DNA of 11,836 bases from Clostridiales bacterium (GCA_031273965.1 JAISQX010000136.1:1-11836), one strand, 5' to 3'. Positions 1-6,817 are shown, numbered from the stretch's first letter. The notes: generated by a model from the letters alone, not told the origin. Made by a program: numbers and translations.

Positions 1-840
1 GAGGATGATTACCGTTACAGGGAGTTTACTCAAGCGGGGCTTGAGCTTATAGGAGAGAAATCCTATCTCGCGGACGCGGAAGTTATAATGTTAGCGGTGG
101 ACGCGCTAAAAGCCGCGGGGTTAACCGACTTTCTTATAGAAGTTGGGAATACGGAATTTTTTCGGGGGCTTATCGAGGAATGCGGTCTTTTAAAGCGCGA
201 CGAAGAGGAGCTTATAAGGAATGTCGACAAAAAGAATAATTTGGCGATTACGGAAACGCTTAAGAACGCGGGAACGGTCAAATCGCTTATCGACGTCATA
301 ACGAAACTTCCGACGCTCTTCGGCGACGACGCCGTAAAGGACGCTTACGGACTTGTAAAAAATAAAAAAAGTTTGGCGGCTTTGGACGAAATCGGCAAGC
401 TTTGCGATATACTGAGGTCGTCGGGTTATGAGAAATACGTTTCCGTCGATTTGAGTCTTTTAAACAACATGAATTTTTATACCGGCACGATATTTAAGGG
501 TATAACAAGTCATTTCGGAGCGCCGATACTTAGCGGCGGACGATACAATAATCTTTTTACGTCGGCGAAAGGCGGAGAAGCTATACCGGCCACGGGCTTT
601 GCCGTCGGTATAAAAAACCTTTTGACCGCGCTTAAAGCAAGCGGTCAAACCGTAAAGAAACCGCCGTGCGATTATGTTATAGGCGCAAAAAAGAAATATG
701 CCGAAAAGGCTTTTGAAACCAAGAAAAAACTAACCGAACAGGGGTTCATCGTCAATTATACTTTTATCGACGATGAAAATAAACTCGCGAAGTATGCAAA
801 AGAGACGGCGGCGCGAAATATCATATTTATTGACAGGTAA
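1..840 (+). CDS. hisZ: ATP phosphoribosyltransferase regulatory subunit HisZ (5' truncated by window)
   Basis: HisZ is a catalytically inactive paralogue of histidyl-tRNA synthetase. It forms a hetero-octamer with short-form HisG and is needed for activity and histidine feedback in the first step of histidine synthesis. The frame is open from base 1, so the N-terminus lies outside the window and 279 residues are visible. A class-II motif 2 segment (YREFTQAGLELIG, about residues 6-18) and a motif 3-like region (NMNFYTGTIF near residues 156-165, then GGRYNNL near 179-185) are present. I prefer HisZ to HisS because the second block reads ILSGGRYNNL, not the GGGRYDGL form of the synthetase, and because a short hisG follows. 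The C-terminus resembles the alpha/beta anticodon-binding-like domain and stops directly after a predicted strand (IIFIDR). The gap to hisG is 149 nt, which is long for this pair, and I see no clear promoter or terminator in it. Confidence 0.88.
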   Translation, partial: EDDYRYREFTQAGLELIGEKSYLADAEVIMLAVDALKAAGLTDFLIEVGNTEFFRGLIEECGLLKRDEEELIRNVDKKNNLAITETLKNAGTVKSLIDVITKLPTLFGDDAVKDAYGLVKNKKSLAALDEIGKLCDILRSSGYEKYVSVDLSLLNNMNFYTGTIFKGITSHFGAPILSGGRYNNLFTSAKGGEAIPATGFAVGIKNLLTALKASGQTVKKPPCDYVIGAKKKYAEKAFETKKKLTEQGFIVNYTFIDDENKLAKYAKETAARNIIFIDR

Positions 841-989
841 AAATACGCGTTTTAATACGATTGATTTTATCTGATATTGATTCAACCGAAACCGTTAAAA
901 TTTATCGTAAGGTTACTAAACACGTCCATTTTATCGGCTCTCCGGTATTGCCGTGAAAAAAATTATATCTAAAAGCGGGAAGTGAAATA

Positions 990-1606
990 ATGCTCACCAT
1001 AGCTCTTGCAAAAGGCAGACTTGCGGATCAAACGATAGAAATACTTATGAAGTGCGGAATAGATTGTTCCGTGCTTTTGGAGAAAACCCGAAAGCTGGTT
1101 TTGAGCGAGCCGTCGGGGCATTTTAGATTTATCTTTGTAAAGCCCTCCGACGTACCGGTTTACGTGGAATACGGCATAGCCGATATAGGAGTTTGCGGAA
1201 GCGATACGCTATTGGAAGATGACAGAAAGCTTTATGAGCTGCTGGATTTAGGCTTTGCTAAATGCCGGCTTTGTATAGCCGGATATTCGGATACCAAGAC
1301 GGACGGAGGCGCGCCCCTTAGAGTGGCTACAAAATTGAGAATATTACGCGCAATTATTTCCATAATAAAGGCGAAAACGTAAGAATAATAAAACTCAACG
1401 GTTCCGTTGAGTTGGGACCCGTAATGGGTTTGAGCGACGTTATATTGGACATAGTGGAGAGCGGAAGCACGTTACGCGAAAACGGGTTATCCGTACTCGA
1501 AGAAATTTGCTCCGTTTCCGCGAGGCTTGTGGCGAATAAGGTCAGTCTAAAGACGAAATCCGCGGAAATTAAGCCGCTTGTCGATAAAATCAAGGGGGTT
1601 TTATAA
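990..1606 (+). pseudogene. hisG: ATP phosphoribosyltransferase catalytic subunit HisG, short form, split by a frameshift
   Basis: HisG condenses ATP with PRPP, the committed step of histidine synthesis. The ATG at 990 follows a GGGAAG-type ribosome site. The N-terminal half (MLTIALAKGRL at the start, then YVEYGIADIGVCGSDTL) runs in one frame to RVATK at 1334. That frame then gives 15 unrelated residues and a stop at 1380-1382. The family sequence resumes in the -1 frame from 1334: IENITRNYF, then IIKLNGSVELGPVMGL, then the PRPP-loop motif DIVESGSTL, ending at 1604-1606. Adding one A to the AAAA run at 1331-1334 restores a 205-residue protein of normal short-HisG length with no alignment gap. 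The 130-residue product of the first frame would lack the PRPP loop and should be inactive. It may be a true mutation or a homopolymer sequencing error. The preserved downstream reading argues that any lesion is recent. Confidence 0.88.
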
Positions 1607-1607
1607 T

Positions 1608-2846
1608 ATGATAGAAATCAAAACCGCATACGTTAAGAAAAGCGGTGCGAACGATTATCAAAAAGAACTTCTTATCGTGGATGAAATAATAAAAAACGTG
1701 AGAGAGCGGGGCGACGAGGCTTTGTTTGAATACACGAAAGAGTTTGACAATATATCCTTAAGCAAGCGCAACATAAAAGTGGGAGAGGACGAGATTTTAG
1801 ACGCGTACGAGAGTATGCCAAAAGAGCTTTTAGCTTCGCTCATGCGGTGCAAAACCAATATATTGAAGTATCATGAAAGGCAGGCGAAAAGCTTTGAATT
1901 TGACGGTAAGACGGGTTGGAAATTCGTACCCGTAAGGCGGGCGGGATTATATGTTCCGGGCGGGCTTGCGGCGTATCCGTCGTCCGTTCTTATGTGTGCC
2001 TTACCCGCTGTTGCGGCGGGAGTCGGCGATATAGCCATGGTAACTCCGAACGTAAAAAATTCCGCCGTCTTAGCCGCCGCAAAGATTTGCGGCATCAACA
2101 AGATTTACAGAATCGGCGGAGCGCAGGCGATAGCCGCGCTTGCGTACGGTACCGAAAGCGTCGAAAAAGTCGATACTATAGCGGGACCGGGAAATATCTT
2201 TGTCACGCTTGCAAAAAAAAGAGTTTTTGGCGACGTGGGGATAGATATGCTTGCGGGACCGAGCGAAATAGCCATATTGGCGGATGAAACGGCAAATCCC
2301 GATTATATTACGGCGGACTTGCTTTCTCAAGCCGAACACGGTCCGAACGGCGCGACGGTTCTCGTGACAACGAGCGTAGCTTTGGCGGAAAAAGTAAGGA
2401 ACGGACTTTTTGACGCGATAAATAATTCGAAGAGAAAGGATATAATATCAAAGTCCATAGACGAAAATTGCCAAATAATACTTGTAAAGACTATAAAGGA
2501 AGCGGTGTCGATAATAAATGAAACCGCGTCGGAGCACGCGGAAATCTGCACGGCGAACGCTTATGAGATATCCAAGGGTATTTATAATGCGGGCGCCATA
2601 TTTTTGGGAAACAATACGCCGGTTGCGGCGGGAGACTATTACGCGGGGCCTTCGCACGTTCTTCCGACGGGCGGCAACTGCCGCTTCTCGTCGGTCTTAT
2701 CGATCGACGCCTTTCAAAAGAGAATATCTCTGGTAGGGTACGACAAAGAAGAACTTTCCGAAGGCGCTTCGGATATTATCAATATGGCGGAGTCGGAGGG
2801 CTTGTTCGCTCATGCCGAATCGGTCAGAATAAGACTGAAATCTTAG
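1608..2846 (+). CDS. hisD: Histidinol dehydrogenase
   Basis: This zinc enzyme oxidises L-histidinol to L-histidine with two NAD+, the last two steps of histidine synthesis, in the cytoplasm. I start it at ATG 1608 (MIEIKTAYV), which has AAGGGGG 9 nt upstream. An in-frame TTG at 1578 has no such support and lies inside hisG. The protein is 412 residues, close to the usual 420-435. Clear motifs are PVRRAGLYVPGG, GGAQAIAALAYGTESV, IAGPGNIFVTLAKK, the AGPSEIAILAD segment and YYAGPSHVLPTGG. Zinc ligands expected from the E. coli enzyme are visible as Q241 and H244 (SQAEHG), D343 (GDYYAGPSH) and H402 (FAHAESV). The catalytic pair is E309-H310 (ASEHAEI). All are intact. The gene begins one base after the hisG stop, so translation is probably coupled to hisG and could suffer from the upstream frameshift. 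No other his gene follows, so the pathway is split in this genome. Confidence 0.97.
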   Translation: MIEIKTAYVKKSGANDYQKELLIVDEIIKNVRERGDEALFEYTKEFDNISLSKRNIKVGEDEILDAYESMPKELLASLMRCKTNILKYHERQAKSFEFDGKTGWKFVPVRRAGLYVPGGLAAYPSSVLMCALPAVAAGVGDIAMVTPNVKNSAVLAAAKICGINKIYRIGGAQAIAALAYGTESVEKVDTIAGPGNIFVTLAKKRVFGDVGIDMLAGPSEIAILADETANPDYITADLLSQAEHGPNGATVLVTTSVALAEKVRNGLFDAINNSKRKDIISKSIDENCQIILVKTIKEAVSIINETASEHAEICTANAYEISKGIYNAGAIFLGNNTPVAAGDYYAGPSHVLPTGGNCRFSSVLSIDAFQKRISLVGYDKEELSEGASDIINMAESEGLFAHAESVRIRLKS

Positions 2847-2883
2847 AATATTGGTAGCACATGAATATTAAGGAAGATAATTG

Positions 2884-3900
2884 ATGAGTAAAAAAACAAA
2901 CATGATTATCGCGGGAGTATCCGCGATAATATTGACGCTTGGCGGATTATTGCTTATGCGCGATTGGATTACGGTGGGCTTATGCATTTCCGCTCTGTCG
3001 GTCGCGCTTTTTATATTCTTTTTGATAGTGCACAAAAAACAAAAGGAAACGCTGATAAGGCTCACGATCTTCATATACATCTCGGGCGTTTTTATAATAA
3101 TCATACTACTTGCCCTTTCATATCTTAACGTGCTCAGATTTATAGCGGAATTAGGGCAGGAAGAGTTGGAAGAACTGATACAACGGTCGTTTGCGCCACG
3201 GTTAATTTTTGCGCTTATTCAGTTTTTGCAAGTGACGTTTTTGCCGCTTCCGTCGGTTCTCCCCACGGCGGTGGGCACGTTGTTGTTTGGTTGGGAGAGC
3301 ATAATATGGTCGCTTCTCGGCGTATGGGCGGGATCTTTTCTGGCTTTTGCGATAGGCAGAAAATTTGGATTAAAGGTGGCTATATGGATAGCCGGAAAAG
3401 AAACTATAGATAAATATTACAACAAAGTTAAAGGGCGCGACAAAACGCTGTTATTTATGATGTTTTTGCTCCCCGGTTTTCCCGACGATATATTATGCAT
3501 AATAGCGGGGCTTACTAATATGAAATGGAATACCTTTGTCGTTATGATGCTTATATCGCGTCCCATTCAAGTGGCTTCCACGGTGGCGGGAATGCTGATT
3601 TTGAGCAACACGGGAATAGTCTTTGAAGGTTGGGGAATAGCTTTTTGGATAGCGGTGGCAATTATTTTGTTGGCGTTAACGTATTTTATCTTGAAATACA
3701 ATGAAAAGATAGAGAAGAGATATCTGATTTTTGCAAAAGCCGTGAATGAAAAGAAACGCGAGTTAAAAGAAGGGCTTAAAAAAGCCTTTAAAATCAAAAA
3801 AATATCCAACGTTGAAGATGCGGACGGCGAACGAACAAACTCGGAAAATAAAACCGGAAACAATAAAAAACAGGACTTAAACAATGATGATAAAGAATGA
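2884..3900 (+). CDS. TVP38/TMEM64-type (DedA superfamily, VTT domain) membrane protein
   Basis: This is a polytopic membrane protein of 338 residues. Hydrophobic segments lie near residues 7-25, 28-50 and 58-83, then a VTT-like core at about 105-240, and a last helix near 245-275. The core shows the family pattern: PTAVGTLLFGWESIIW with GSFLAFAIGRKFG, then FLLPGFPDDILCIIAGLTNMKW and a following SRPIQ. TVP38/DedA proteins are linked to lipid scrambling and membrane homeostasis in some bacteria; the substrate here is unknown. Residues from about 280 to the end are hydrophilic, first Lys-rich and helical, then Asn/Asp/Glu-rich, probably a cytoplasmic tail and unusual in length for the family. 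I start at ATG 2884, preceded by AAGGAA at 2870-2875 with 8-nt spacing; the TTG at 2881 is less likely. It starts 37 nt after hisD and its 3' end overlaps trpS by 17 nt, so it appears to belong to the same operon. Confidence 0.82.
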   Translation: MSKKTNMIIAGVSAIILTLGGLLLMRDWITVGLCISALSVALFIFFLIVHKKQKETLIRLTIFIYISGVFIIIILLALSYLNVLRFIAELGQEELEELIQRSFAPRLIFALIQFLQVTFLPLPSVLPTAVGTLLFGWESIIWSLLGVWAGSFLAFAIGRKFGLKVAIWIAGKETIDKYYNKVKGRDKTLLFMMFLLPGFPDDILCIIAGLTNMKWNTFVVMMLISRPIQVASTVAGMLILSNTGIVFEGWGIAFWIAVAIILLALTYFILKYNEKIEKRYLIFAKAVNEKKRELKEGLKKAFKIKKISNVEDADGERTNSENKTGNNKKQDLNNDDKE

Positions 3901-4969
3901 CAAGAACACGGCAAACAAGACCGTAAAGAACATTATTTTAACAGGCGACAGACCGACGGGAAGACTGCATATAGGTCATTATGTCGGTTCGTTACGGCGC
4001 CGCGTCGAGCTTCAAAACTCGGGTAAGTTTGACGAAATTTACGTAATGATAGCCGACGCGCAGGCTTTGACGGATAACGCCGAAAATCCCGATAAGATAA
4101 GGCATAACGTCGCCGAGGTAGCTCTCGATTACCTATCGTGCGGTCTTGACCCCAAGAAAACGACATTGTTTATCCAGTCGCAAATATCCGAGCTTACCGA
4201 GCTTGCTTTTTATTATATGAATCTCGTAACCGTCGCTAGACTAAAGCGCAATCCTACGGTAAAATCGGAGATACAGGCGCGAAACTTTGAGGCGAGCATA
4301 CCGGTAGGTTTTTTTACCTATCCAATAAGTCAGACGGCGGATATAACGGCGTTTAACGCCACGGTAGTTCCCGTCGGAGAGGACCAGCTGCCCATGTTGG
4401 AGCAAGCGAGGGAGATAGTCAGGAGTTTCAATACGCTGTACGGCGAAACGCTTACGGAGCCTAAAGAACTTTTGCCGGATAATTCCGCTTGCGGACGGCT
4501 GCCGGGCACCGACGGAAAGACCAAGATGAGCAAGTCTTTGGGAAATTGCATATATCTTGCCGATTCGGCGGATGAAATCAAGCAAAAGGTTATGAATATG
4601 TATACCGATCCGAACCACATAAGGGTAGAGGACAAGGGCGACACAAAGGATAATCCGGTCTTTATTTACCTTGAAGCCTTTTCGGAAGAGAGTCATTTTA
4701 AAAAATATCTTCCCGAGTACGAAAATCTTAGGGCGCTAAAAAAGCACTACGAGAGAGGCGGTCTTGGCGACGTAAAGGTAAAGAGATTTTTGAACGCGAT
4801 ATTACAAGAGACTTTGGAGCCTATAAGGCGTCGCCGCGAGGAGTGGGCGGGGCGTATACCGGAGGTATACGATATTCTAAAGGAAGGCGGAAAAAAAGCT
4901 AAGGCAACGGCGTCCGAAACCCTAAAAAATGTCAAGCGGGCCATGAGAATAGACTATTTCGGCGAATGA
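3884..4969 (+). CDS. trpS: Tryptophanyl-tRNA synthetase
   Basis: This class-I synthetase charges tRNA-Trp with tryptophan in the cytoplasm. Class signatures are intact: HIGH at residues 29-32 within TGDRPTGRLHIGHYVGSL, and KMSKS at 214-218. The GEDQ motif at 165-168 leads into LPMLEQAREIVRSFN. From memory of family sequences, the TGDRPTG start, the FIQSQISELTELAFYYMNLV segment and the MYTDPNHIRVED segment resemble the streptococcal/clostridial branch more than the E. coli type. At 361 residues it is slightly longer than usual, through a basic N-terminal extension of about 14 residues. ATG 3884 has AGGA at 3872-3875, 8 nt upstream. The start lies inside the end of the preceding membrane-protein gene (17-nt overlap), suggesting translational coupling. 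No T-box or other leader precedes it, unlike many Bacillota trpS genes, so its expression probably follows the upstream his promoter outside this window. Confidence 0.96.
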   Translation: MMIKNDKNTANKTVKNIILTGDRPTGRLHIGHYVGSLRRRVELQNSGKFDEIYVMIADAQALTDNAENPDKIRHNVAEVALDYLSCGLDPKKTTLFIQSQISELTELAFYYMNLVTVARLKRNPTVKSEIQARNFEASIPVGFFTYPISQTADITAFNATVVPVGEDQLPMLEQAREIVRSFNTLYGETLTEPKELLPDNSACGRLPGTDGKTKMSKSLGNCIYLADSADEIKQKVMNMYTDPNHIRVEDKGDTKDNPVFIYLEAFSEESHFKKYLPEYENLRALKKHYERGGLGDVKVKRFLNAILQETLEPIRRRREEWAGRIPEVYDILKEGGKKAKATASETLKNVKRAMRIDYFGE

Positions 4970-4993
4970 ATAAAATAATACGGAGGTTTTTTT

Positions 4994-5461
4994 ATGGAAG
5001 ATTCAAGTTATTTTACGATAGACACCGCCGCCGATATGGCTGAATTGGAAGAGATTTACAGAAAAAAAAGAGATGAATTGTCCCAAAAGATATTTCTAAG
5101 AGGGTCGGAGGGCGAAACCGCGGCTTATGAGATATCTATGCTGGAAGAAAAATATTGCGAAGCCGTAAACAGGATACGGAACGAAAATTTTACCGATGGA
5201 AACGCCGAGATAACCGAGCTTGTAAATCAAGCCATAAAGACAAACGATACGGAGAAGCTGCAGGCATATTTGGATACGATTATAACAAAAAACGCCTATT
5301 GGCATTATATCCAGTCGCTGGTGTACTATATAAAGAAATTGTATTTTGACAGTCTAAATCATTTAAGGACGGCAGTCGTTACTGATAATGCCAATAAGAA
5401 ATATCAAAGAGCGCTTTTTAAACTCGAAGAAAAGATACTTTTAAAAAACGAAGAGAAATAG
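4994..5461 (+). CDS. Small hypothetical protein with coiled-coil N-terminus and a TPR-like C-terminal repeat
   Basis: This is a 155-residue soluble protein that I do not recognise as a named family. A very good ribosome site (CGGAGG at 4981-4986, 7 nt before ATG) shows it is a real gene. Residues about 12-65 are charged and helical (MAELEEIYRKKRDELSQK and following), with a heptad-like character and some resemblance to a degenerate J-domain; that resemblance is only an impression. Residues about 100-140 (YWHYIQSLVYYIKKLYFDSL onward) fit one tetratricopeptide-like helix pair, with the small and aromatic residues roughly where a TPR places them. There is no signal peptide or membrane segment. 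It is the last gene before a strong terminator and follows trpS by 24 nt, so it is probably co-transcribed with it. A protein-protein interaction or chaperone-adaptor role is possible but not shown. Confidence 0.75.
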   Translation: MEDSSYFTIDTAADMAELEEIYRKKRDELSQKIFLRGSEGETAAYEISMLEEKYCEAVNRIRNENFTDGNAEITELVNQAIKTNDTEKLQAYLDTIITKNAYWHYIQSLVYYIKKLYFDSLNHLRTAVVTDNANKKYQRALFKLEEKILLKNEEK

Positions 5462-5473
5462 GGTATAAAAAAA

Positions 5474-5526
5474 ACGAACCGCCAACTTTTTTTCAAGAAG
5501 TTTGCGGTTTGTGTTTTATTTTTTAA
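5474..5526. terminator. Bidirectional rho-independent terminator between convergent genes
   Basis: The arms 5474-5488 and 5498-5512 pair over 15 positions with one G-U wobble and one mismatch. They are followed on the + strand by a T-rich stretch (TGTTTTATTTTTT). On the minus strand the same hairpin is followed by a run of eight T, from the A-run at 5467-5474. It therefore can stop both the rightward his/trpS unit and the leftward gene ending at 5540. Confidence 0.85.
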
Positions 5527-5539
5527 AGAGGATTTCCAA

Positions 5540-6529
5540 TCAATCGAATTTGACCAAGTTGTAGAAGTTTGCGTTTGCCGTCGATTTTAAGGGTTTTACA
5601 AAGATAAGATTCAAGACATAAGAGGTGATTGCAGAAACGGCGAAGATACCGCCGGCTATGGCAATATCAATATCGATGCTCGGAAGATTCTTTGGCAAAA
5701 GCGAAGGCAAAGCGGGTAATTCAACGGGGAGGTCCGCCAAGAAACTAAAGCCTAAGATATCCGCTACGGCGGGAATATTCATCAAAACTATTCCAAAGAA
5801 CACGGCGCCCGCTATAAACGGTATGAATACGACAATTTGCAATAGCACAGTTAGGATATTGAGCTTGATATAATCAAATATGACGCTCAAACGCATCGTC
5901 TGCCAGCTGTTTGTAAGAGTTTCCCAAAGCTTTAGAGTGTTGTCGTCATCATCGGCAATATAGTACGGCGTCATAGCAAACTTTAGCATAATGAATACCG
6001 CATATAGTATGGACAATACCTTCAAAATCGTGATAACCGTGAGAATATCTTGAGACAGACCGAGTACGGGCGCCACAAAGCCGACGACAAAGAACAGCGC
6101 GGGAGGCGCGAAAGCGATGAAACCGATTATTATGCCGAAAAGCAAGATTTTCATCAATTTATAAGAGCTGACCGACATGCCGTAAAATACCGAAACCAAC
6201 GGACTATGTCCTTTATATGAAAGCTCAAGGGGAAGCCTATAGGATACCCCGAAGAAAAGTATGATAGCCGGTCCGATGACCAGTATGAAAATCGCCAAAA
6301 AAATCGCGGTAAATATCAAAGCATATTCAAAGAAGTAGATGCCCGGCGTATCGTGAAGCATAATCTTATCGGGCAGGTTTCCGGACTTTGAGAGGAGGAA
6401 AATCCCCCCGGCAAGCAGAGCGGAAATAATCAAGACATACGCAAAAGGAAATAAGTGCCCCAACAAAAACGATTTACGGCTATTCTCGATATCCAGTTTT
6501 GTTTGTTCCTTAATGAGATTTGTGTCCAT
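5540..6529 (-). CDS. Polytopic membrane protein, weakly DUF975-like
   Basis: This is a 329-residue integral membrane protein with about six hydrophobic segments (roughly residues 22-46, 63-92, 123-158, 163-187, 215-250 and 290-315). No signal peptide, transporter motif or catalytic motif is recognisable. The block around residues 185-215 (KFAMTPYYIADDDDNTLKLW, then TNSWQTMR) resembles the conserved 'Y-x-M-x-P-Y-I-x-A-D ... A-L-x-x-S' region of DUF975 proteins, and the preceding YRLPLELSYKG segment fits too. That similarity is by eye and tentative. A run of four Asp (ADDDDN) is notable and would sit on a loop. The start ATG (complement of 6527-6529) is supported by AAGGAGAG on the minus strand at 6541-6534. 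It has its own consensus promoter and a long leader, is transcribed away from the trp operon, and ends at the shared bidirectional terminator. Function is unknown. Confidence 0.85.
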   Translation of the reverse strand: MDTNLIKEQTKLDIENSRKSFLLGHLFPFAYVLIISALLAGGIFLLSKSGNLPDKIMLHDTPGIYFFEYALIFTAIFLAIFILVIGPAIILFFGVSYRLPLELSYKGHSPLVSVFYGMSVSSYKLMKILLFGIIIGFIAFAPPALFFVVGFVAPVLGLSQDILTVITILKVLSILYAVFIMLKFAMTPYYIADDDDNTLKLWETLTNSWQTMRLSVIFDYIKLNILTVLLQIVVFIPFIAGAVFFGIVLMNIPAVADILGFSFLADLPVELPALPSLLPKNLPSIDIDIAIAGGIFAVSAITSYVLNLIFVKPLKSTANANFYNLVKFD

Positions 6530-6566
6530 AAAACTCTCCTTAGCTAAAAAGGTTTTTTTATTTACG

Positions 6567-6584
6567 CCGCGTTTTTTAACGCGG
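6567..6584. other. Small perfect hairpin in the leader of the minus-strand membrane gene
   Basis: CCGCGTT (6567-6573) and AACGCGG (6578-6584) pair perfectly over 7 bp around a four-base loop. In the minus-strand transcript it sits about 26 nt upstream of the ribosome site. No T-run follows on either strand, so it is not a terminator. It may shape translation or stabilise the mRNA; its role is unknown. Confidence 0.5.
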
Positions 6585-6628
6585 AATAAGCTTTATAAAT
6601 ATGACGGAATGCAAAAAAACACAACCCT

Positions 6629-6677
6629 ACCGAATGACTGTGCCGATCCTTCGGAGTATACTTTCTAAGCATTCGGT
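6629..6677 (-). promoter_or_regulatory. Stem-loop at the 5' end of the minus-strand gene leader
   Basis: ACCGAATG (6629-6636) and CATTCGGT (6670-6677) are perfect 8-nt inverted arms enclosing 33 nt. Within them lies a second hairpin, CCGA (6643-6646) with TCGG (6651-6654). In the minus-strand RNA this would start about 7 nt after the predicted transcription start. A T7 run (complement of 6613-6619) follows 9 nt beyond the stem. A weak alternative hairpin next to that run (GCACA with TGTGT) would be mutually exclusive with the outer stem, so an attenuator is conceivable. I do not recognise it as a known riboswitch class. Confidence 0.5.
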
Positions 6678-6681
6678 AAAC

Positions 6682-6700
6682 ACTATATACATTATATAGT
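6682..6700. promoter_or_regulatory. Perfect 8-3-8 dyad over the -10 region: candidate operator
   Basis: ACTATATA (6682-6689), spacer CAT, TATATAGT (6693-6700). The dyad covers the -10 hexamer and the predicted start site of the minus-strand promoter, a position typical for a repressor operator. The AT-only alphabet of most of the arms lowers its weight, because such dyads arise more often by chance in AT-rich DNA. Confidence 0.4.
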
Positions 6701-6719
6701 ATAAACGAGTAAAAGTCAA
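6691..6719 (-). promoter_or_regulatory. SigA-type promoter for the minus-strand membrane protein
   Basis: Read on the minus strand, TTGACT (6719-6714) is followed by a 17-bp spacer and a perfect TATAAT (6696-6691). The predicted start is near 6684, giving a leader of about 155 nt before the ATG. The spacing and hexamers match the housekeeping consensus except for one -35 base. Confidence 0.85.
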
Positions 6720-6782
6720 TATGTAATTTAAAAAAAGTTTTATTTTTTTTGAGATTTTTTTTGAAAAACTTTATAAATATAA
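6720..6782. other. AT-rich spacer with phased A/T tracts between divergent promoters
   Basis: About 60 bp of nearly pure A/T, with tracts of 7-8 A or T, separates the two -35 boxes. It holds an inverted repeat, AAAGTTTT (6734-6741) and AAAACTTT (6765-6772). It could act as an UP element or curved DNA for both promoters. No gene is seen here. Confidence 0.45.
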
Positions 6783-6811
6783 TTGACAACGCTTATGAAT
6801 ATCAATATAAT
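6783..6811 (+). promoter_or_regulatory. SigA-type promoter of the trp operon
   Basis: TTGACA (6783-6788), a 17-bp spacer and TATAAT (6806-6811): a perfect consensus match. Transcription should start near 6818, just ahead of the T-box leader. Such a strong constitutive promoter suits control by attenuation rather than by initiation. Confidence 0.92.
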
Positions 6812-6817
6812 TATAAG

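Noticed and set aside
1..840. Histidyl-tRNA synthetase (hisS)
   Set aside because: The GGGRYDGL-type motif is replaced by SGGRYNNL, and the gene precedes a short-form hisG, which requires HisZ.
1328..1337. Programmed -1 frameshifting in hisG
   Set aside because: The site reads ACA AAA TTG in frame, which is not an X XXY YYZ slippery heptamer. I see no convincing downstream stem-loop, and four A is short for transcriptional slippage.
1916..2287. Plus-strand open frame of 123 codons inside hisD
   Set aside because: It is an Arg-rich shadow of hisD in another frame, without a ribosome site.
4241..4696. Minus-strand open frame of 151 codons inside trpS
   Set aside because: It is antisense to strongly conserved trpS sequence, Arg/Tyr-rich in composition, and lacks any family-like motif.
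6567..6584. Terminator at the CCGCGTT/AACGCGG hairpin
   Set aside because: No T-run follows the hairpin on either strand.
6562..6789. Minus-strand open frame of 75 codons in the intergenic region
   Set aside because: It covers the minus-strand promoter and the A/T spacer, has a low-complexity Lys/Phe composition and no ribosome site.
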